DNA of 64,000 bases. It comes from Sphingomonas xinjiangensis. Its GTDB lineage: Bacteria; Pseudomonadota; Alphaproteobacteria; Sphingomonadales; Sphingomonadaceae. Position 1 is the stretch's first letter. Every line of letters begins with the position of its first letter. The translations under genes and the position numbers were made by a program. The notes beneath the pieces are model-generated. The model did no database searches, was not told where the DNA came from, and saw only the letters and a list, made by a program, of their open reading frames with translations. Below are positions 51,719 to 62,501 of this stretch, piece by piece. The stretch is from positions 186,001-250,000 of the forward strand of contig NZ_JACIJF010000004.1 in NCBI RefSeq assembly GCF_014199255.1, written 5' to 3'.

Positions 51719-52944
51719 GTGTTGCTCCAACGCCCCCGATAGGATGAGCGCTTCAGATACGGGTTTCGCCGCGTGAAAGCGAGCAGCAGGCCAAAGCCGA
51801 TCGACAGCGCGATCATCGACGACCCGCCATAGCTGATGAATGGCAGCGTCATTCCCTTGGACGGCGCGATGCCGGTGTTCACCGCCATGTTGATCAGCGC
51901 CTGCACACCGAACTGCGCGGCAAGGCCGGATGCCGCGAGCAGGCGGAACGCATCCTCCTCGTCCAGCTGTTTCATCAGCACGCGGACGACGATCGCGGCA
52001 TAGAGCAGCACGATCACGATGCAGGCGAGCAGCCCGAACTCCTCGCCGATCACCGAAAAGATGTAATCGGTATGCGCCTCGGGCAGGCGGAACTTCATCT
52101 GGCCGCTGCCCGGGCCGGTGCCGGTAAGCCCGCCGGCAGTCAGCGTGTCGTGCGCCATCTCGACCTGGTACCGGTCGGCGAGCGCCGCTTCCTTGGTCGG
52201 GAACAGGAAATTGTCGATGCGCGTGCGCGCGGTGTCGTAGAAGATATAGGCCGCGACCACGCCGGCCACCGCCGTTCCAGCCAATCCGCCGATCGCCAGG
52301 GGCGAAATGCCCGACACGATCAGCAGGATGACCCACACCAGCGCGAACACGATCGTCTGGCCGAAATCGGGCTGCATCATCAGCAGCACGCCGACCAGTG
52401 CCGTGACTCCGCCGGTAATGAACAACACCGGCAATTCGGGGTCTTTCGCGCGGAAGGACAGCATCCAGGCGGTCGACACGATGAACAGCGGCTTCAGGAA
52501 CTCAGAGGGTTGCAGGTCCGAAAAGCCCAGGCTGATCCAACGGCGCGCACCATTGGTTTCATGCCCGATAAACGGCACGAGCAGCAGCAGGAACAGGAAA
52601 AACCCCGCGCCCAGCAGCGACAAACGCCGCGCCAGCGTCACCGGCAGCATCGACACGCCGATCAGCACCGGCATCGAGACACCGACCCACATCAGCTGGC
52701 GCCAGAAATAATACATGGCCGGGACGACATGCCCGGCGCCCGAATAGCGCCGCGCAGTCGCCGGCGAAGCCGCCGCCACCGCCACCAGCCCGATTGCGAT
52801 CAGCAGCATCGCAAGCAGCAGCAGCACGCGGTCCACTTCCCAGAACCACATGCCCGCACGTGAGGTGTTGGCGCGGCTCAGCTGGTTGGACACCCGCCGC
52901 TTCACCTCGGTGCTCACTGCCTGCGTCTCGGCCGGCTTGTTCAT
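51715..52944 (-). CDS. ftsW: septal peptidoglycan polymerase FtsW
   Basis: A 409-residue SEDS glycosyltransferase with about ten helices. GARRWISLGFSDLQPSEFLKPLFIV is the SEDS signature; HTDYIFSVIGEEFGLLACI and MTLPFISYGGSSMIALSIGFGLLLAF complete it. It polymerises lipid II together with FtsI. It overlaps murG by four bases. An N-terminal cytoplasmic tail of about 50 residues precedes the first helix. Confidence 0.96.
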   Translation of the reverse strand: MNKPAETQAVSTEVKRRVSNQLSRANTSRAGMWFWEVDRVLLLLAMLLIAIGLVAVAAASPATARRYSGAGHVVPAMYYFWRQLMWVGVSMPVLIGVSMLPVTLARRLSLLGAGFFLFLLLLVPFIGHETNGARRWISLGFSDLQPSEFLKPLFIVSTAWMLSFRAKDPELPVLFITGGVTALVGVLLMMQPDFGQTIVFALVWVILLIVSGISPLAIGGLAGTAVAGVVAAYIFYDTARTRIDNFLFPTKEAALADRYQVEMAHDTLTAGGLTGTGPGSGQMKFRLPEAHTDYIFSVIGEEFGLLACIVIVLLYAAIVVRVLMKQLDEEDAFRLLAASGLAAQFGVQALINMAVNTGIAPSKGMTLPFISYGGSSMIALSIGFGLLLAFTRRNPYLKRSSYRGRWSNT

Positions 52945-54224
52945 GCCAGCGCCTCGACGGCATCGCGAAATGCCTGGCCGCGCGCCTCGAAATCCTTGAA
53001 CTGGTCGAACGACGCGCACGCCGGCGACAACAGCACCGTCTCGCCCGGCTGCGCCTGCGCGGCGGCGCTGCGCACGGCGGCCTCCAATGTGCCCGAACGC
53101 TCCACCGGCATGTCGGGCGACAGGATGTCTGCGAATGACGCGCTCGCCTCACCGATCGTATAGGCCTTCACGACATGGCCGAAGCCTGGCCGGCACGCCT
53201 CCAGATCGTCGGTCTTGGCCAGCCCGCCGACAATCCAGTGGATACGCCCGAACGCCGACAGCGCCGGCGCGGTGGAGGTCGGGTTGGTCGCCTTGCTGTC
53301 ATTGACAAACAGCACGCCGCTCCGTGTCGCCACCCGCTCCATCCGGTGCGGCAGACCGCCGAACGTTGCCAGGCCCCGGTCGATCGCCGCCTGTTCGATC
53401 CCCAGCGCCTCGCACGCGGCAATCGCCGCCAGCGCGTTCTGGGCATTGTGCGGCCCTTGCAGCGCCGGCCAGCGCGACTGGTCCATGCACACGCCCGGCG
53501 CGATCTTGGTCAGATCCTCCGACCGTCCGGAGGTCGCAAGCTGCCGCGCGATGCTGGCGGACGCAGCGTCGCCGATCCCGATGATGGCGGCATGCCCCCG
53601 CGACTGCATCGCGAACAACCGCGCCTTGGACGCAGCATAGCCCTCGAACCCGTCATAACGGTCGAGATGATCCGGCGTGATGTTGAGCAGCACCGCCACG
53701 TCGCAATCCAGGCTGGTGGTCAGGTCGATCTGGTAGCTCGAAAGCTCGAGCACATAGACGCCGCCCTCGGGCAGCGGATCGCGCCCCAGGATCGGCAGCC
53801 CGATATTGCCCCCCGCCAGCGACGCTACACCCGCGGTGCGGCAGATATGATCGATCAGCGCCGTCGTGGTCGACTTGCCGTTCGTCCCGGTGATCCCGAC
53901 AACCTTGTGCGCCGGCAAACCGCCGCGCGCCTGCGCGAACAGTTCGATGTCGCCAATCACCGGCACCCCGAACGACGCCGCATGCGCCGCAATCGGATGC
54001 CGGTTGAGCGGCACGCCAGGCGACACCACGACACCCGCAAACCCGGTAAGGTCGAGTGTAAGCGGGTCCGCCACAGAGGCCAGCCCGCTACGCGCCGCCT
54101 CGCTCGTATCCCAGGCAAAAACCTCCGCCCCGCTCGCCTCGAGCGCACGCACGCTCGCCAGCCCCGAACGCGCCAGCCCGAGCACCGCATAGCGTTTGCC
54201 GCGCCAGGCGCTGCTCGTGATCAC
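52941..54224 (-). CDS. murD: UDP-N-acetylmuramoylalanine--D-glutamate ligase MurD
   Basis: A 427-residue Mur ligase. [35 protein letters not shown] and [23 protein letters not shown] are diagnostic, with [17 protein letters not shown] near the C-terminus. It adds D-glutamate. The GTG at 54224 overlaps the mraY stop (GTGA); it overlaps ftsW by four bases downstream. Confidence 0.96.
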   Translation of the reverse strand: MITSSAWRGKRYAVLGLARSGLASVRALEASGAEVFAWDTSEAARSGLASVADPLTLDLTGFAGVVVSPGVPLNRHPIAAHAASFGVPVIGDIELFAQARGGLPAHKVVGITGTNGKSTTTALIDHICRTAGVASLAGGNIGLPILGRDPLPEGGVYVLELSSYQIDLTTSLDCDVAVLLNITPDHLDRYDGFEGYAASKARLFAMQSRGHAAIIGIGDAASASIARQLATSGRSEDLTKIAPGVCMDQSRWPALQGPHNAQNALAAIAACEALGIEQAAIDRGLATFGGLPHRMERVATRSGVLFVNDSKATNPTSTAPALSAFGRIHWIVGGLAKTDDLEACRPGFGHVVKAYTIGEASASFADILSPDMPVERSGTLEAAVRSAAAQAQPGETVLLSPACASFDQFKDFEARGQAFRDAVEALA

Positions 54225-55291
54225 CGCAGCTTCAGCGTGGAAAGCCCCGCCAGCGCCAGCACGAACGCGATGATCCAAAAGCGGATCACCACCGTCGGCT
54301 CCGACCAGCCGAGCTGTTCGAAATGGTGGTGGATCGGCGCCATCTTGAACACCCGCTTGCCGGTGCGCTTGAAGAAGAACACCTGGATGATGACGCTCAG
54401 CGCCTCGACCACGAACAGCCCGCCGATGATGCCCAGCACCAGCTCATGGTGCGAGGTGACCGCGATGGTGCCCAGCGCTCCGCCCAGCGCCAGGCTGCCG
54501 GTGTCGCCCATGAACACTGCTGCGGGCGGCGCATTGAACCACAGGAACGCCAGCCCCGCGCCGATGATTGCGCCGCAAAAGATCGCCAGCTCGCCCGATC
54601 CCGGCACATGCGGGATGCCCAGATACGTCGCGAACTTCACGTTGCCGGTCAGGTACACGATAACCATGAACGCCAGGCTGGCGATGATCACCGGCATCGA
54701 CGCCAGCCCGTCCAGCCCGTCGGTCAAGTTCACCGCATTGCCGAACGCCACGATCGTGAACGCGGCAAAGACGATATAGAAATAGCCCAGATCCGGATGC
54801 ACGCCGCTCAGGAACGGCACATAGAGCTGCGTCGACCCCTGCGAGATGATGATCCAGCTTGCGATTCCGGCAATGACGAACTCACCGATCAGCCGCGTCC
54901 GCCCCGAAACGCCCGCGGTGCTCGCCTTGCGCACCTTGTCATAGTCGTCGAGGAACCCGATCATTCCGAACCCGCAGGTGACGAACATGCACGCCCAGAC
55001 ATAGGGATTGCTCAAATCCATCCACAACAGCAGCGAGACGGTCAGCGCGGTCAGGATCATCAGCCCGCCCATGGTCGGCGTGCCGCGCTTTGCCAGGTGG
55101 CTCTGCGGCCCGTCGGCACGGATCGGCTGCCCCTTGCCCTGGCGCACGCGCAGCCAGCCGATGAAGCGCGGCCCGATGATCAGCCCCAGCAGCAGCGCGG
55201 TCGCCACCGCCGCGCCGGTGCGAAAGGTAAGATACCGGATCAGGTTGAGGACACCGGGGAAGCCCAGATGCTCCGCGATCAGGTACAGCAT
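54221..55291 (-). CDS. mraY: phospho-N-acetylmuramoyl-pentapeptide-transferase MraY
   Basis: A 356-residue ten-helix enzyme that makes lipid [11 protein letters not shown] (catalytic Asp cluster), [36 protein letters not shown] and the MAPIHHHFE histidine motif are all present. Its ATG overlaps the murF stop (TAATG). Confidence 0.97.
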   Translation of the reverse strand: MLYLIAEHLGFPGVLNLIRYLTFRTGAAVATALLLGLIIGPRFIGWLRVRQGKGQPIRADGPQSHLAKRGTPTMGGLMILTALTVSLLLWMDLSNPYVWACMFVTCGFGMIGFLDDYDKVRKASTAGVSGRTRLIGEFVIAGIASWIIISQGSTQLYVPFLSGVHPDLGYFYIVFAAFTIVAFGNAVNLTDGLDGLASMPVIIASLAFMVIVYLTGNVKFATYLGIPHVPGSGELAIFCGAIIGAGLAFLWFNAPPAAVFMGDTGSLALGGALGTIAVTSHHELVLGIIGGLFVVEALSVIIQVFFFKRTGKRVFKMAPIHHHFEQLGWSEPTVVIRFWIIAFVLALAGLSTLKLR

Positions 55292-56664
55292 TAGGCAACA
55301 GCCCTTTCCGCCAGCGCCGCCACCAATGTGGACAACCGCACGCCATTCGAACCCTTGACGAGAACCGCGTCTCCCGGCGCCAGCACGGCTTCGAGCCGTT
55401 CGCGCGCCATCGCGGCGTCGGGCACATGGACGAAATCGATCCGCCCCTCAAGCGCCTTTGCGAGCGGGCGCATCGCCTCGCCGACCAGCACCGCGTGCGA
55501 CACGCCGGCAGCCTCGATCGGCGCGGCCAGTTCGGCGTGAAACGCGGGCGACTGCTCGCCCAGTTCGCGCATCTCCCCCAGCACCACCAGCTTGCGCCCG
55601 GCCTCCTGGCGCAGCACGTCCAGCGTCGCGCGCATGGAAGCAGGGTTGGCGTTATAGCTTTCGTCGATGACCAGCGCCTCGCCCTCGCCGACGCGCACCA
55701 CCGTCCGCGCTCCGCGGCCAGCCAGCCCGCCCATCTCGGCCAGTGCCAGTCCCGCCATCTCCATGTCGCCGCCCACCGCGTCCACTGCGGCCAGGATCGC
55801 TATGGCGTTCGACACCCAATGTGCCCCTGGCTGCGACAAGTTGAAGCTCAGCTCGCGCACACCGAAGCGCGCCGAGACGAACGTCCCGTTCGCGGTCCGC
55901 ATCGCCTCGACCGCACGATAGTCCGCGCCCTTGCCAAGCCCGAACGTCACGATCCGCTCGGCATAGGGCCGCGCCGCATCGATCAGTTGCTCTCGATACG
56001 CGCTGTCAAAGGGCACCACCGCGGTGCCCCCGGGCACGAGCCCCTGGAATATCTCGCCCTTGGCCGCCGCGATCGCCGCTTCGGATTCGAAAAAGCCCAT
56101 GTGCGCCGGCGCGATGGCAGTGACGATCGCCACATGCGGCCGCACCAGCCGGGTGAGCTGCGCCAGCTCGCCGGCATGGTTCATGCCCATCTCGAACACG
56201 CCGAACCGCGCGTCGCGCGGCATCCGCGCCAGGCTCAACGGTACGCCGGTATGGTTGTTGTAGCTCTTGACCGATCGATGCGCGCAGCCCGGCTCGACAC
56301 GATCGAGCGCCGCGAACAGCGCTTCCTTGGTTCCGGTCTTGCCGACCGAGCCGGTGACGCCGATCACCTGGCCGTGCATCCGCGCCCGCGCGGCCCGCCC
56401 AAGCGCGTCGAGCGCGGCGACGGTGTCGGCAACCAGCACATGCGGCCCCTCGACCACGTCGGACACCAGCGCGCCCGCAGCCCCTTGCGCCAACGCCTGC
56501 GCAACGAAGCGGTGCCCGTCGGTCGCCTCCCCCTTCAGCGCCAGAAACAGGTCGCCAGGCCCCACTTCGCGCGAGTCGAAGGTCACGCCAGAAACATCGA
56601 AGTCCGCCGAAGCCACCCCGCCTGTCGCAGCAGCGATCTCCGCAGCGGTCCACAGTGCCGTCAT
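55291..56664 (-). CDS. murF: UDP-MurNAc-tripeptide--D-Ala-D-Ala ligase MurF
   Basis: A 457-residue Mur ligase. [18 protein letters not shown] is the ATP loop, then [19 protein letters not shown] and IAPAHMGFF, with [18 protein letters not shown] near the end. It adds the D-Ala-D-Ala made by Ddl. murE lies about 46 bases upstream. Confidence 0.96.
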   Translation of the reverse strand: MTALWTAAEIAAATGGVASADFDVSGVTFDSREVGPGDLFLALKGEATDGHRFVAQALAQGAAGALVSDVVEGPHVLVADTVAALDALGRAARARMHGQVIGVTGSVGKTGTKEALFAALDRVEPGCAHRSVKSYNNHTGVPLSLARMPRDARFGVFEMGMNHAGELAQLTRLVRPHVAIVTAIAPAHMGFFESEAAIAAAKGEIFQGLVPGGTAVVPFDSAYREQLIDAARPYAERIVTFGLGKGADYRAVEAMRTANGTFVSARFGVRELSFNLSQPGAHWVSNAIAILAAVDAVGGDMEMAGLALAEMGGLAGRGARTVVRVGEGEALVIDESYNANPASMRATLDVLRQEAGRKLVVLGEMRELGEQSPAFHAELAAPIEAAGVSHAVLVGEAMRPLAKALEGRIDFVHVPDAAMARERLEAVLAPGDAVLVKGSNGVRLSTLVAALAERAVA

Positions 56665-56710
56665 GCCCCTCCTCTCCCTCGACGGAGGAGAGCCTTGTCA
56701 CGCCCAAAGC

Positions 56711-58126
56711 TCACGCCGCGCACTCGCGCGCAACGGCAACATCGTCGAACGCCAGCACCAGGTCGCCGACGATCTGCCCCTGCTCATGTCCCTTGCCCGC
56801 CAGCAGCACGATGTCCCCGGCCTGCGCCAGCTCGATCGCCGCGCCGATCGCCGCGCGGCGGTCGCCGATTTCGCGTGCGTCGGGCGCGCCTTTCAGGATC
56901 TCGCGGCGGATCGCGGCGGGATCCTCGCTGCGCGGATTGTCGTCGGTCACGATCACGATGTCCGCCCCTTCAGCCGCCGCCCGGCCCATCGGCTCGCGCT
57001 TGCCGGGATCGCGGTCCCCGCCGGCGCCAAGCACCAGGATCAGCCGCCCTTCGGCATGCGGCTTCAACGCCGCGACCGCCGCTTCAATGGCGTCGGGCGT
57101 GTGCGCATAATCGACATAGACCGGCGAACCCTGCCGGGTGATCGCCGCACGCTCCAAACGGCCGCGCACCGGCTGCAACCGGGCTAGGTCCGAAATCGTC
57201 CGCGCCACGTCTCCCCCCGTCGCGATCACCAGCCCCGCGGCAACCAGTGCGTTCGCCGCTTGGTACGCGCCGATCAGCGGCAGGTTCACCTTGTGCTGCA
57301 TACCCTCGGCTTCGATCACCAGCCCCTGGCCAAGCAGCGTCGGCATTCGCGCGACCAGCTTCAGCGTCTCGCCATGCTCGCCGACCGTGATCAGCCGGTT
57401 GCCGCGCATCCGCGCCAGTTCTTCCACGCGCGGCGCATGCGGATCGTCGGCCCACACCACCGCCGTTCCGTGGATGTCGAGCACATCGGCGAACAGCCGG
57501 AGCTTGGCACAGAAATACGCCGCCATGTCGCCATGGTAATCAAGATGGTCGCGGCTCAGATTGGTGAAAGCCGCGGCGCGCACCGCCAACCCCTCGGTCC
57601 GGTACTGCGTCAGTCCGTGCGACGACGCCTCGAAGGCAAGGTGAGTCACCCCCTCGCGCGCCAGCCCGGCGACATTGGACAGGAAGGTGACGATGTCGGG
57701 CGTGGTTAGTCCGGTGCTCACGCGCTCATCGGCGGTGGTGACCCCCAGCGTGCCGATCGACGCCGCGTGATGCCCCGCCATGCGCCACAGCTGCCGCGTC
57801 ATCTCGACGCTGGACGTCTTCCCGTTGGTACCCGTGACCGCAACCGACGTGTCCGGAAACGGTGCGAAGAAACCCGCGGCAAGCTGCGCGAAGCGCTCGC
57901 GCGGGTTGTCGCTGGCAATGTGCACGGCGCCGGCCACTTCGGCCTCGGGCCGGGCGACGACCGCAACGGCCCCGGCCCGCACGGCGTCGGCGATGAAGTC
58001 CTCGCCGTTCACCCGCGCGCCCTGGAAAGCGCCGAAGACCGTGCCGGGTGCCACCTTGCGGTGATCGATCGCAAAGCCGGTGACAACCGCCGGGTCGCTC
58101 CCGCCGATCAGCGTATTCAGCTTCAT
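56711..58126 (-). CDS. murE: UDP-MurNAc-tripeptide synthetase MurE, meso-diaminopimelate type
   Basis: A 471-residue Mur ligase. TGTNGKTSSVEMTRQLWRM and EASSHGLTQYRTEGL are present, and TDDNPRSEDP carries the DNPR motif that selects meso-diaminopimelate. The ATG overlaps the ftsI stop by four bases (ATGA). Confidence 0.97.
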   Translation of the reverse strand: MKLNTLIGGSDPAVVTGFAIDHRKVAPGTVFGAFQGARVNGEDFIADAVRAGAVAVVARPEAEVAGAVHIASDNPRERFAQLAAGFFAPFPDTSVAVTGTNGKTSSVEMTRQLWRMAGHHAASIGTLGVTTADERVSTGLTTPDIVTFLSNVAGLAREGVTHLAFEASSHGLTQYRTEGLAVRAAAFTNLSRDHLDYHGDMAAYFCAKLRLFADVLDIHGTAVVWADDPHAPRVEELARMRGNRLITVGEHGETLKLVARMPTLLGQGLVIEAEGMQHKVNLPLIGAYQAANALVAAGLVIATGGDVARTISDLARLQPVRGRLERAAITRQGSPVYVDYAHTPDAIEAAVAALKPHAEGRLILVLGAGGDRDPGKREPMGRAAAEGADIVIVTDDNPRSEDPAAIRREILKGAPDAREIGDRRAAIGAAIELAQAGDIVLLAGKGHEQGQIVGDLVLAFDDVAVARECAA

Positions 58127-59829
58127 CGTGCCGCCTTCGCGCCGGCGGGGCCGGTCCAGAGCAGCGGCATCAGGTCGCTCAGTTCGATTTCGCGGCTATT
58201 GTCGGGGGTCACACCCAGGATCGAGCCGGTCCGGCTGACCAGGCGGCTGACCACCGGCGATGCGGTCCAGGCGGCGGTAGTACGGGATACGGTGGCGGTG
58301 CGCTGGGGTGAATCGAGCATGGCGACCACCACATAGCGCGGTGCGTCGATGGGGAAAGCCGCAGCAAAGGTCGATACGTTGCGCCCCTTGTCATATCCAC
58401 CCGCGGACGCGGCTTCGGCGGTGCCGGTCTTGCCGCCCAGGCGATAGCCCTTGGCCTCGCCCATCCGGCCGGTGCCTTTCAGCACGATCAGCCGCAGCAT
58501 CTGCCGCATCCGCACGCTGGTGGCTTCGTTCATCACGCGCGTCCCCGCCACTGTTTTGCCCGGCGCGACCTTGAGCAAGGTCGCCGGGCGCAGCGTGCCC
58601 CCATTGACCATCGCCGCATAGGCATTGGCCAGGTGCAGCGGCGTCACCGCGATGCCGTGGCCATAGGCAGTGGTCATCACTGTGGTGCGCGCCCAGAATG
58701 TCGGCCAGAGCGGCTTTGCGCCGTCGTTCAGTTCGATTTGCGGCCGCTGGTCGAAACCGAGCCGCTGGAACAGGCTCTGCATCCGCGCCGCGCCCATTTC
58801 GTCGGCGATCCGTGCAGTGGCGATGTTGGACGAGTAGATCAGCACTTCGGGCACGGTCAGCCAGCGAAAGGTCTCGTCGCCCGGATCGTCGCTGATCCGG
58901 AAGCGCCCGACCTGAAGCGGGTGCGTCGCGTCGAACCGCCGCCCCATCGATGTAAGCAGACCAGCGTCGATCGCGCCGGCGACCGCCAGCGGCTTGAAGG
59001 TCGATCCAAGCTCGTACACGCTCTGCGTCACGTTGTTGCGCGGCGGCGGCCCCTTGATCGCGTTGGGATTGAACGTGGGCAGCGACACCATCGCCATCAC
59101 TTCGCCGGTGTGCACGTCAAGAACGATGCCCGCCGCGCCGCGCGCCCGGAAGGTGTTCATCGCCCCGCCAAGCTCGCTTTCCAGCGCCGCCTGGACCCGG
59201 GAATCGATCGAAAGCGCGACCGGCTGTCCGCGCAGCGCCGGATCGGACAAGCGCTTGTCCAGCACCTTCTCCATGCCGGCGACGCCACGCCCGTTTGAAT
59301 CGATAAAGCCAAGCACGTGCGCCGCCATGGTGGACTGCGGATACAGCCGGTCCGGCTCGCGCTGGAATTCGATCGCCGGCTCGCCCAGCGCATTGACCGC
59401 GCTCACCAGCTCTGGAAGCGCGCGGCGCTTCAGAAACGCGAAGCCGCTGCCCGATTTCAAAATCGCGAGATACTGCCCGCTGCTCTGCTCGGGCATCAAT
59501 TCGGCCAGCTTCTGGGCCAGCACCGCCTTGTCGCCGATCACCTGGTTGGGGTGAATGGCGATGGTCCACGCGTCGATCGTGCGCGCCAGCGGTGCGCCGG
59601 TACGGTCGACGATGTCGCCGCGCGGCGGGATCAGGCCCGCAGCGATGTCGCGCGCGGTGGCGGGCTCCGCCCACAGCGCCAGCAGCGCCAGCTTGCCGAT
59701 CACCACCAGCATCCCCGCACCGAACAGCAGCGACAGCACCATCAGGCGCAGTTGCGCGACGGCGACGAGCGCCTGCCGGGGCCCGCCCGTACGGCCCTGC
59801 CGGACCGGCGGGGCGACGACGACGATCAA
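58123..59829 (-). CDS. ftsI: septal transpeptidase FtsI (penicillin-binding protein)
   Basis: A 568-residue class B penicillin-binding protein. One N-terminal helix, a dimerisation/pedestal region and a transpeptidase with STFK (GSTFKPLAVAG), SSN (YSSNIATARIAD) and KTG (GGKTGTAEAAS). It cross-links septal peptidoglycan with FtsW. It starts with TTG at 59827-59829, overlapping the ftsL stop (TTGA). No ATG start is available in frame close by. Confidence 0.96.
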   Translation of the reverse strand: MIVVVAPPVRQGRTGGPRQALVAVAQLRLMVLSLLFGAGMLVVIGKLALLALWAEPATARDIAAGLIPPRGDIVDRTGAPLARTIDAWTIAIHPNQVIGDKAVLAQKLAELMPEQSSGQYLAILKSGSGFAFLKRRALPELVSAVNALGEPAIEFQREPDRLYPQSTMAAHVLGFIDSNGRGVAGMEKVLDKRLSDPALRGQPVALSIDSRVQAALESELGGAMNTFRARGAAGIVLDVHTGEVMAMVSLPTFNPNAIKGPPPRNNVTQSVYELGSTFKPLAVAGAIDAGLLTSMGRRFDATHPLQVGRFRISDDPGDETFRWLTVPEVLIYSSNIATARIADEMGAARMQSLFQRLGFDQRPQIELNDGAKPLWPTFWARTTVMTTAYGHGIAVTPLHLANAYAAMVNGGTLRPATLLKVAPGKTVAGTRVMNEATSVRMRQMLRLIVLKGTGRMGEAKGYRLGGKTGTAEAASAGGYDKGRNVSTFAAAFPIDAPRYVVVAMLDSPQRTATVSRTTAAWTASPVVSRLVSRTGSILGVTPDNSREIELSDLMPLLWTGPAGAKAAR

Positions 59830-60401
59830 CGCAGCGCCAGCTTCTCGCGCTTCGCCAGCTTGGCGAGGTCGTCCAGAGTGGATGCGCTCAGAACCCCGGC
59901 TTCGGTCATGGCCACGGCGCGGCGATCGGCTTTTTTCATCAGCTTGTTCAAGTCCTCACCCGCCTGCGCCACGGCCTTTGCCGGCGCGGCGACATTCGGC
60001 GCGGCTTGCGCGGGTTGGGACTGGGCGGGAAGCGGCGTTGCGACGGCAGGAGCACTCGCCACGCCGGTCGGCACGATCAGGGCGGCGGTCTGCACCTCGG
60101 CGCCGCCGGGCATTTGATCGAGGTTCGCCAAAGCGACTTCCCCTGACAGGAACTGCTGCGCGTCCGGGGCGGCCAGCGCCAGCACTTCGCCGTTCCAACG
60201 CTCGAGCTGGGCCAAATTCGCGCGGGTGTTGAACTCGGTCTCCAGCTGGCGGATGTCCTTCTGCGCAGCGACGATGGCGGCCTTGGTCGCGTTGAGCTTG
60301 GCCAGCTCGGCAGCGCCATGCGAGTTCACGAGGTAGCAGGCCGGCGCGACGACGACGCCGCACAGGAACCAGCCTACGCCCTTGAACCGATTCATCGCCA
60401 T
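59826..60401 (-). CDS. ftsL: FtsL-like division protein (by position)
   Basis: A 191-residue bitopic protein in the ftsL slot between rsmH and ftsI. One helix near 9-27 (VGWFLCGVVVAPACYLVN) and a coiled coil at about 30-65 (AAELAKLNATKAAIVAAQKDIRQLE) match the FtsL layout. The extension of about 100 A/P/V/Q-rich residues is longer than the usual ~110-residue FtsL. GGGAG eight bases upstream supports ATG 60401. Assignment rests mainly on position. Confidence 0.7.
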   Translation of the reverse strand: MAMNRFKGVGWFLCGVVVAPACYLVNSHGAAELAKLNATKAAIVAAQKDIRQLETEFNTRANLAQLERWNGEVLALAAPDAQQFLSGEVALANLDQMPGGAEVQTAALIVPTGVASAPAVATPLPAQSQPAQAAPNVAAPAKAVAQAGEDLNKLMKKADRRAVAMTEAGVLSASTLDDLAKLAKREKLALR

Positions 60402-60414
60402 CTACGCCACTCCC

Positions 60415-61356
60415 TCACTCACACCACGGTGCCGCCGCCGTGCGCCGCGCCACGCGCAACGTCGCCGACCGGGCACGCGGATTACGCGTCAATTCCGCCT
60501 CGCTCGGCCGCACGGCCTTTGCGGGCGTTTCGAAACTCGGCGCCGCCCGCGGCCCCACCGCCGGACGATGCCGCGATCCCGCCGGCTCGCTGCCGCTGCG
60601 CTCGCGCAGGAACCGCTTCACCAGCCGGTCCTCCAGGCTGTGGAACGTCACCACCGCCAGTCGCCCGCCGGGCTTCAGCACGCGCTCGGCCGCAGCCAGC
60701 CCTTCCACCAGCTCGTCGAGCTCGCGGTTCAGGTGAATGCGGATCGCCTGGAAGATCCGGGTTGCCGGATCCTTCTTGTCATGCGGCTTATGGTTTAAGG
60801 CTTTCCTAACCACGTTCGCCAGTTCGGAGGTTCGCTTAAGGGGCCTTGCGGAGACGATCGCGCGCGCGACCCGGCGCGACCGGGGCTCCTCGCCAAATTG
60901 AAACAGTATGTCGGCGATGTCGGCTTCGTCCGCCGAGTTCAGCCAGTCCTCGGCGCTCTCGCCCGCCTGGCTCATCCGCATGTCGAGCGGACCGTCCTGC
61001 TGGATCGAAAAACCGCGCTCGGCCTGGTCCAGTTGCATCGACGACACGCCGATATCCAGCGTCACGCCGTCGACCGGCGCCAGCCCGCGGCTTTCCAGCT
61101 CATGCGCCAGCTGGCTGAACGGCGCCTCGATCAGCGTCAGTTTGCCATCGTGCTCGGCGACAATGGATTGGCCGCCTTCGATCGCAGAGGGGTCACGATC
61201 GAAAGCGGCCACCTCGGCACCCTGCGCGAGGATCGCTCTGGTGTATCCGCCCGCGCCGAAGGTCGCGTCGACGTGCCGCTCGCCGGGTTGGATGGCGAGG
61301 CCGTCGATCACTTCGTCGAGCAGGACCGGGATGTGCGGCTGGCCGGGCGCGCTCAC
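60415..61356 (-). CDS. rsmH: 16S rRNA (cytosine(1402)-N(4))-methyltransferase RsmH
   Basis: A 313-residue AdoMet-dependent methyltransferase. [28 protein letters not shown] and [17 protein letters not shown] are typical, with [16 protein letters not shown] at the end. It methylates C1402 of 16S rRNA. The GTG at 61356 overlaps the mraZ stop (GTGA). Confidence 0.96.
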   Translation of the reverse strand: MSAPGQPHIPVLLDEVIDGLAIQPGERHVDATFGAGGYTRAILAQGAEVAAFDRDPSAIEGGQSIVAEHDGKLTLIEAPFSQLAHELESRGLAPVDGVTLDIGVSSMQLDQAERGFSIQQDGPLDMRMSQAGESAEDWLNSADEADIADILFQFGEEPRSRRVARAIVSARPLKRTSELANVVRKALNHKPHDKKDPATRIFQAIRIHLNRELDELVEGLAAAERVLKPGGRLAVVTFHSLEDRLVKRFLRERSGSEPAGSRHRPAVGPRAAPSFETPAKAVRPSEAELTRNPRARSATLRVARRTAAAPWCE

Positions 61357-61838
61357 AGCTTCACCCCCTTGCTCTCGCACAGAAACGCACAAATCTCGCG
61401 CAGGCCCGGATCGGCATTCTCGTCCGCCATCAGCACTTCGGGTGCCCAGATGTCGAACGTCTCGCCCGATCCGTTGAAGAACGCCCACTTTCCGATCTTC
61501 GCCTTCATCTTGAAGAAGGGCGGCAGCACGAAGCGGCCGCTGTCGTCGAACGGCGCCTTTTCGACCTGGCCGAACGCGCGGCGCTTGGCGCTGCTGCCGG
61601 TGACTTCGCCACGGTCCGACGCCTGCTGCTCGCGGCGGTCGATGCGGTCGTATTTCTCCTTGGACCAGCTCAGGTCGTGCGCGGACAGGCACGCGTCCTC
61701 GGGATGCAGCCCCACGACGATCTGGCGGATATCGGAATTACGTTCGGCGGCGGCGCGCAGGTCGGCGGGGATGGCGACGCGACCCTTCAGGTCGACCGCC
61801 TGGAGCGCAAATCCCTCGAAGAGCTCCCTGTCCGCCAC
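61353..61838 (-). CDS. mraZ: transcriptional regulator MraZ
   Basis: A 161-residue MraZ with two AbrB-like domains. [22 protein letters not shown] at the N-terminus and [14 protein letters not shown] in the second domain are typical. AAGGGG six bases upstream supports the GTG at 61838. It starts the dcw cluster and likely represses or tunes it through repeats in its upstream region. Confidence 0.93.
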   Translation of the reverse strand: MADRELFEGFALQAVDLKGRVAIPADLRAAAERNSDIRQIVVGLHPEDACLSAHDLSWSKEKYDRIDRREQQASDRGEVTGSSAKRRAFGQVEKAPFDDSGRFVLPPFFKMKAKIGKWAFFNGSGETFDIWAPEVLMADENADPGLREICAFLCESKGVKL

Positions 61839-62145
61839 GCCGCACCCCTTTGGAACCGTCCCTGATGCTCCGAAGGCCGCACAATTCCCCATGCGGACCG
61901 GCTCCGGCTTGCGCCGGAAGGGATCGTCTTCCTGGTGCAGTTCCTAACGTAGATGGATGCGGGCGACAACGGAAAATCCGGGGATTTTACGGGAAATGGC
62001 CCCACCAACCGCCACTCTGGACCCATGTTCTGTGAAGAGTCATGGTATGTTCAACCTAAGTTCCTGATTTCGGCCAAACGCCAAAAAGCGCAGCCGCAAG
62101 CGACTACGCTTTCCGCGTCGACAAGATGTTAGACTGCGACCCCGA
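61839..62145. other. gene-free control region upstream of mraZ
   Basis: About 307 bases without a convincing gene. It includes MraZ-type repeats at 62001-62025 and a short AAAATCC/GGATTTT hairpin at about 61973-61988. The rest shows no further signals I can support. Confidence 0.5.
62001..62025 (-). promoter_or_regulatory. candidate MraZ operator (three TGGG-type repeats)
   Basis: On the minus strand TGGG (starting 62025), TGGC (62014) and TGGG (62004) are spaced 11 and 10 bases apart, like the MraZ box array of E. coli (TGGGN repeats). It is 166 bases upstream of the mraZ start. Confidence 0.45.
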
Positions 62146-62451
62146 TCAGGGCCGCGGCGACTCCGCGCTCTCGGGAGTTGCAGTGGAGGAAGTGCTCGGC
62201 GTCACACCCAATTCGGCCAAAGGCTCATCCCGCCCCTTGACCGTCGCCGCGCTGTTGGACGCACCATCGGTCATGTTGGCCACCACCGCGGAATTCGGCG
62301 CCCCCACCGCAGAAACCGGCTCATCGCGGTTGGCCGACGAAAACAAAATACTCGCCAATCCAATAAGCACCAGCACAACCGCCAAGCCGGTCATCCCGAC
62401 ACGGAAGCGCTGCATCGCTTGGGCAGAGTCCTGGTGCGATCCCGACTTCAT
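62146..62451 (-). CDS. small single-pass membrane protein
   Basis: A 101-residue protein. A short N-terminal part and one helix (about 20-40, VGMTGLAVVLVLIGLASILFSS) precede a low-complexity S/T/A/P-rich tail. ATG 62451 (MKSGSHQ) is chosen; no strong ribosome binding site is seen. Unknown function. It lies downstream of the cysteine synthase gene on the same strand, about 50 bases away, so it may be cotranscribed. Confidence 0.6.
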   Translation of the reverse strand: MKSGSHQDSAQAMQRFRVGMTGLAVVLVLIGLASILFSSANRDEPVSAVGAPNSAVVANMTDGASNSAATVKGRDEPLAELGVTPSTSSTATPESAESPRP

Positions 62452-62501
62452 AGCTGTGGCGGAAAAGTAACACCTCCTCCGCCCCCTGTCTACGCAGCTG
62501 C

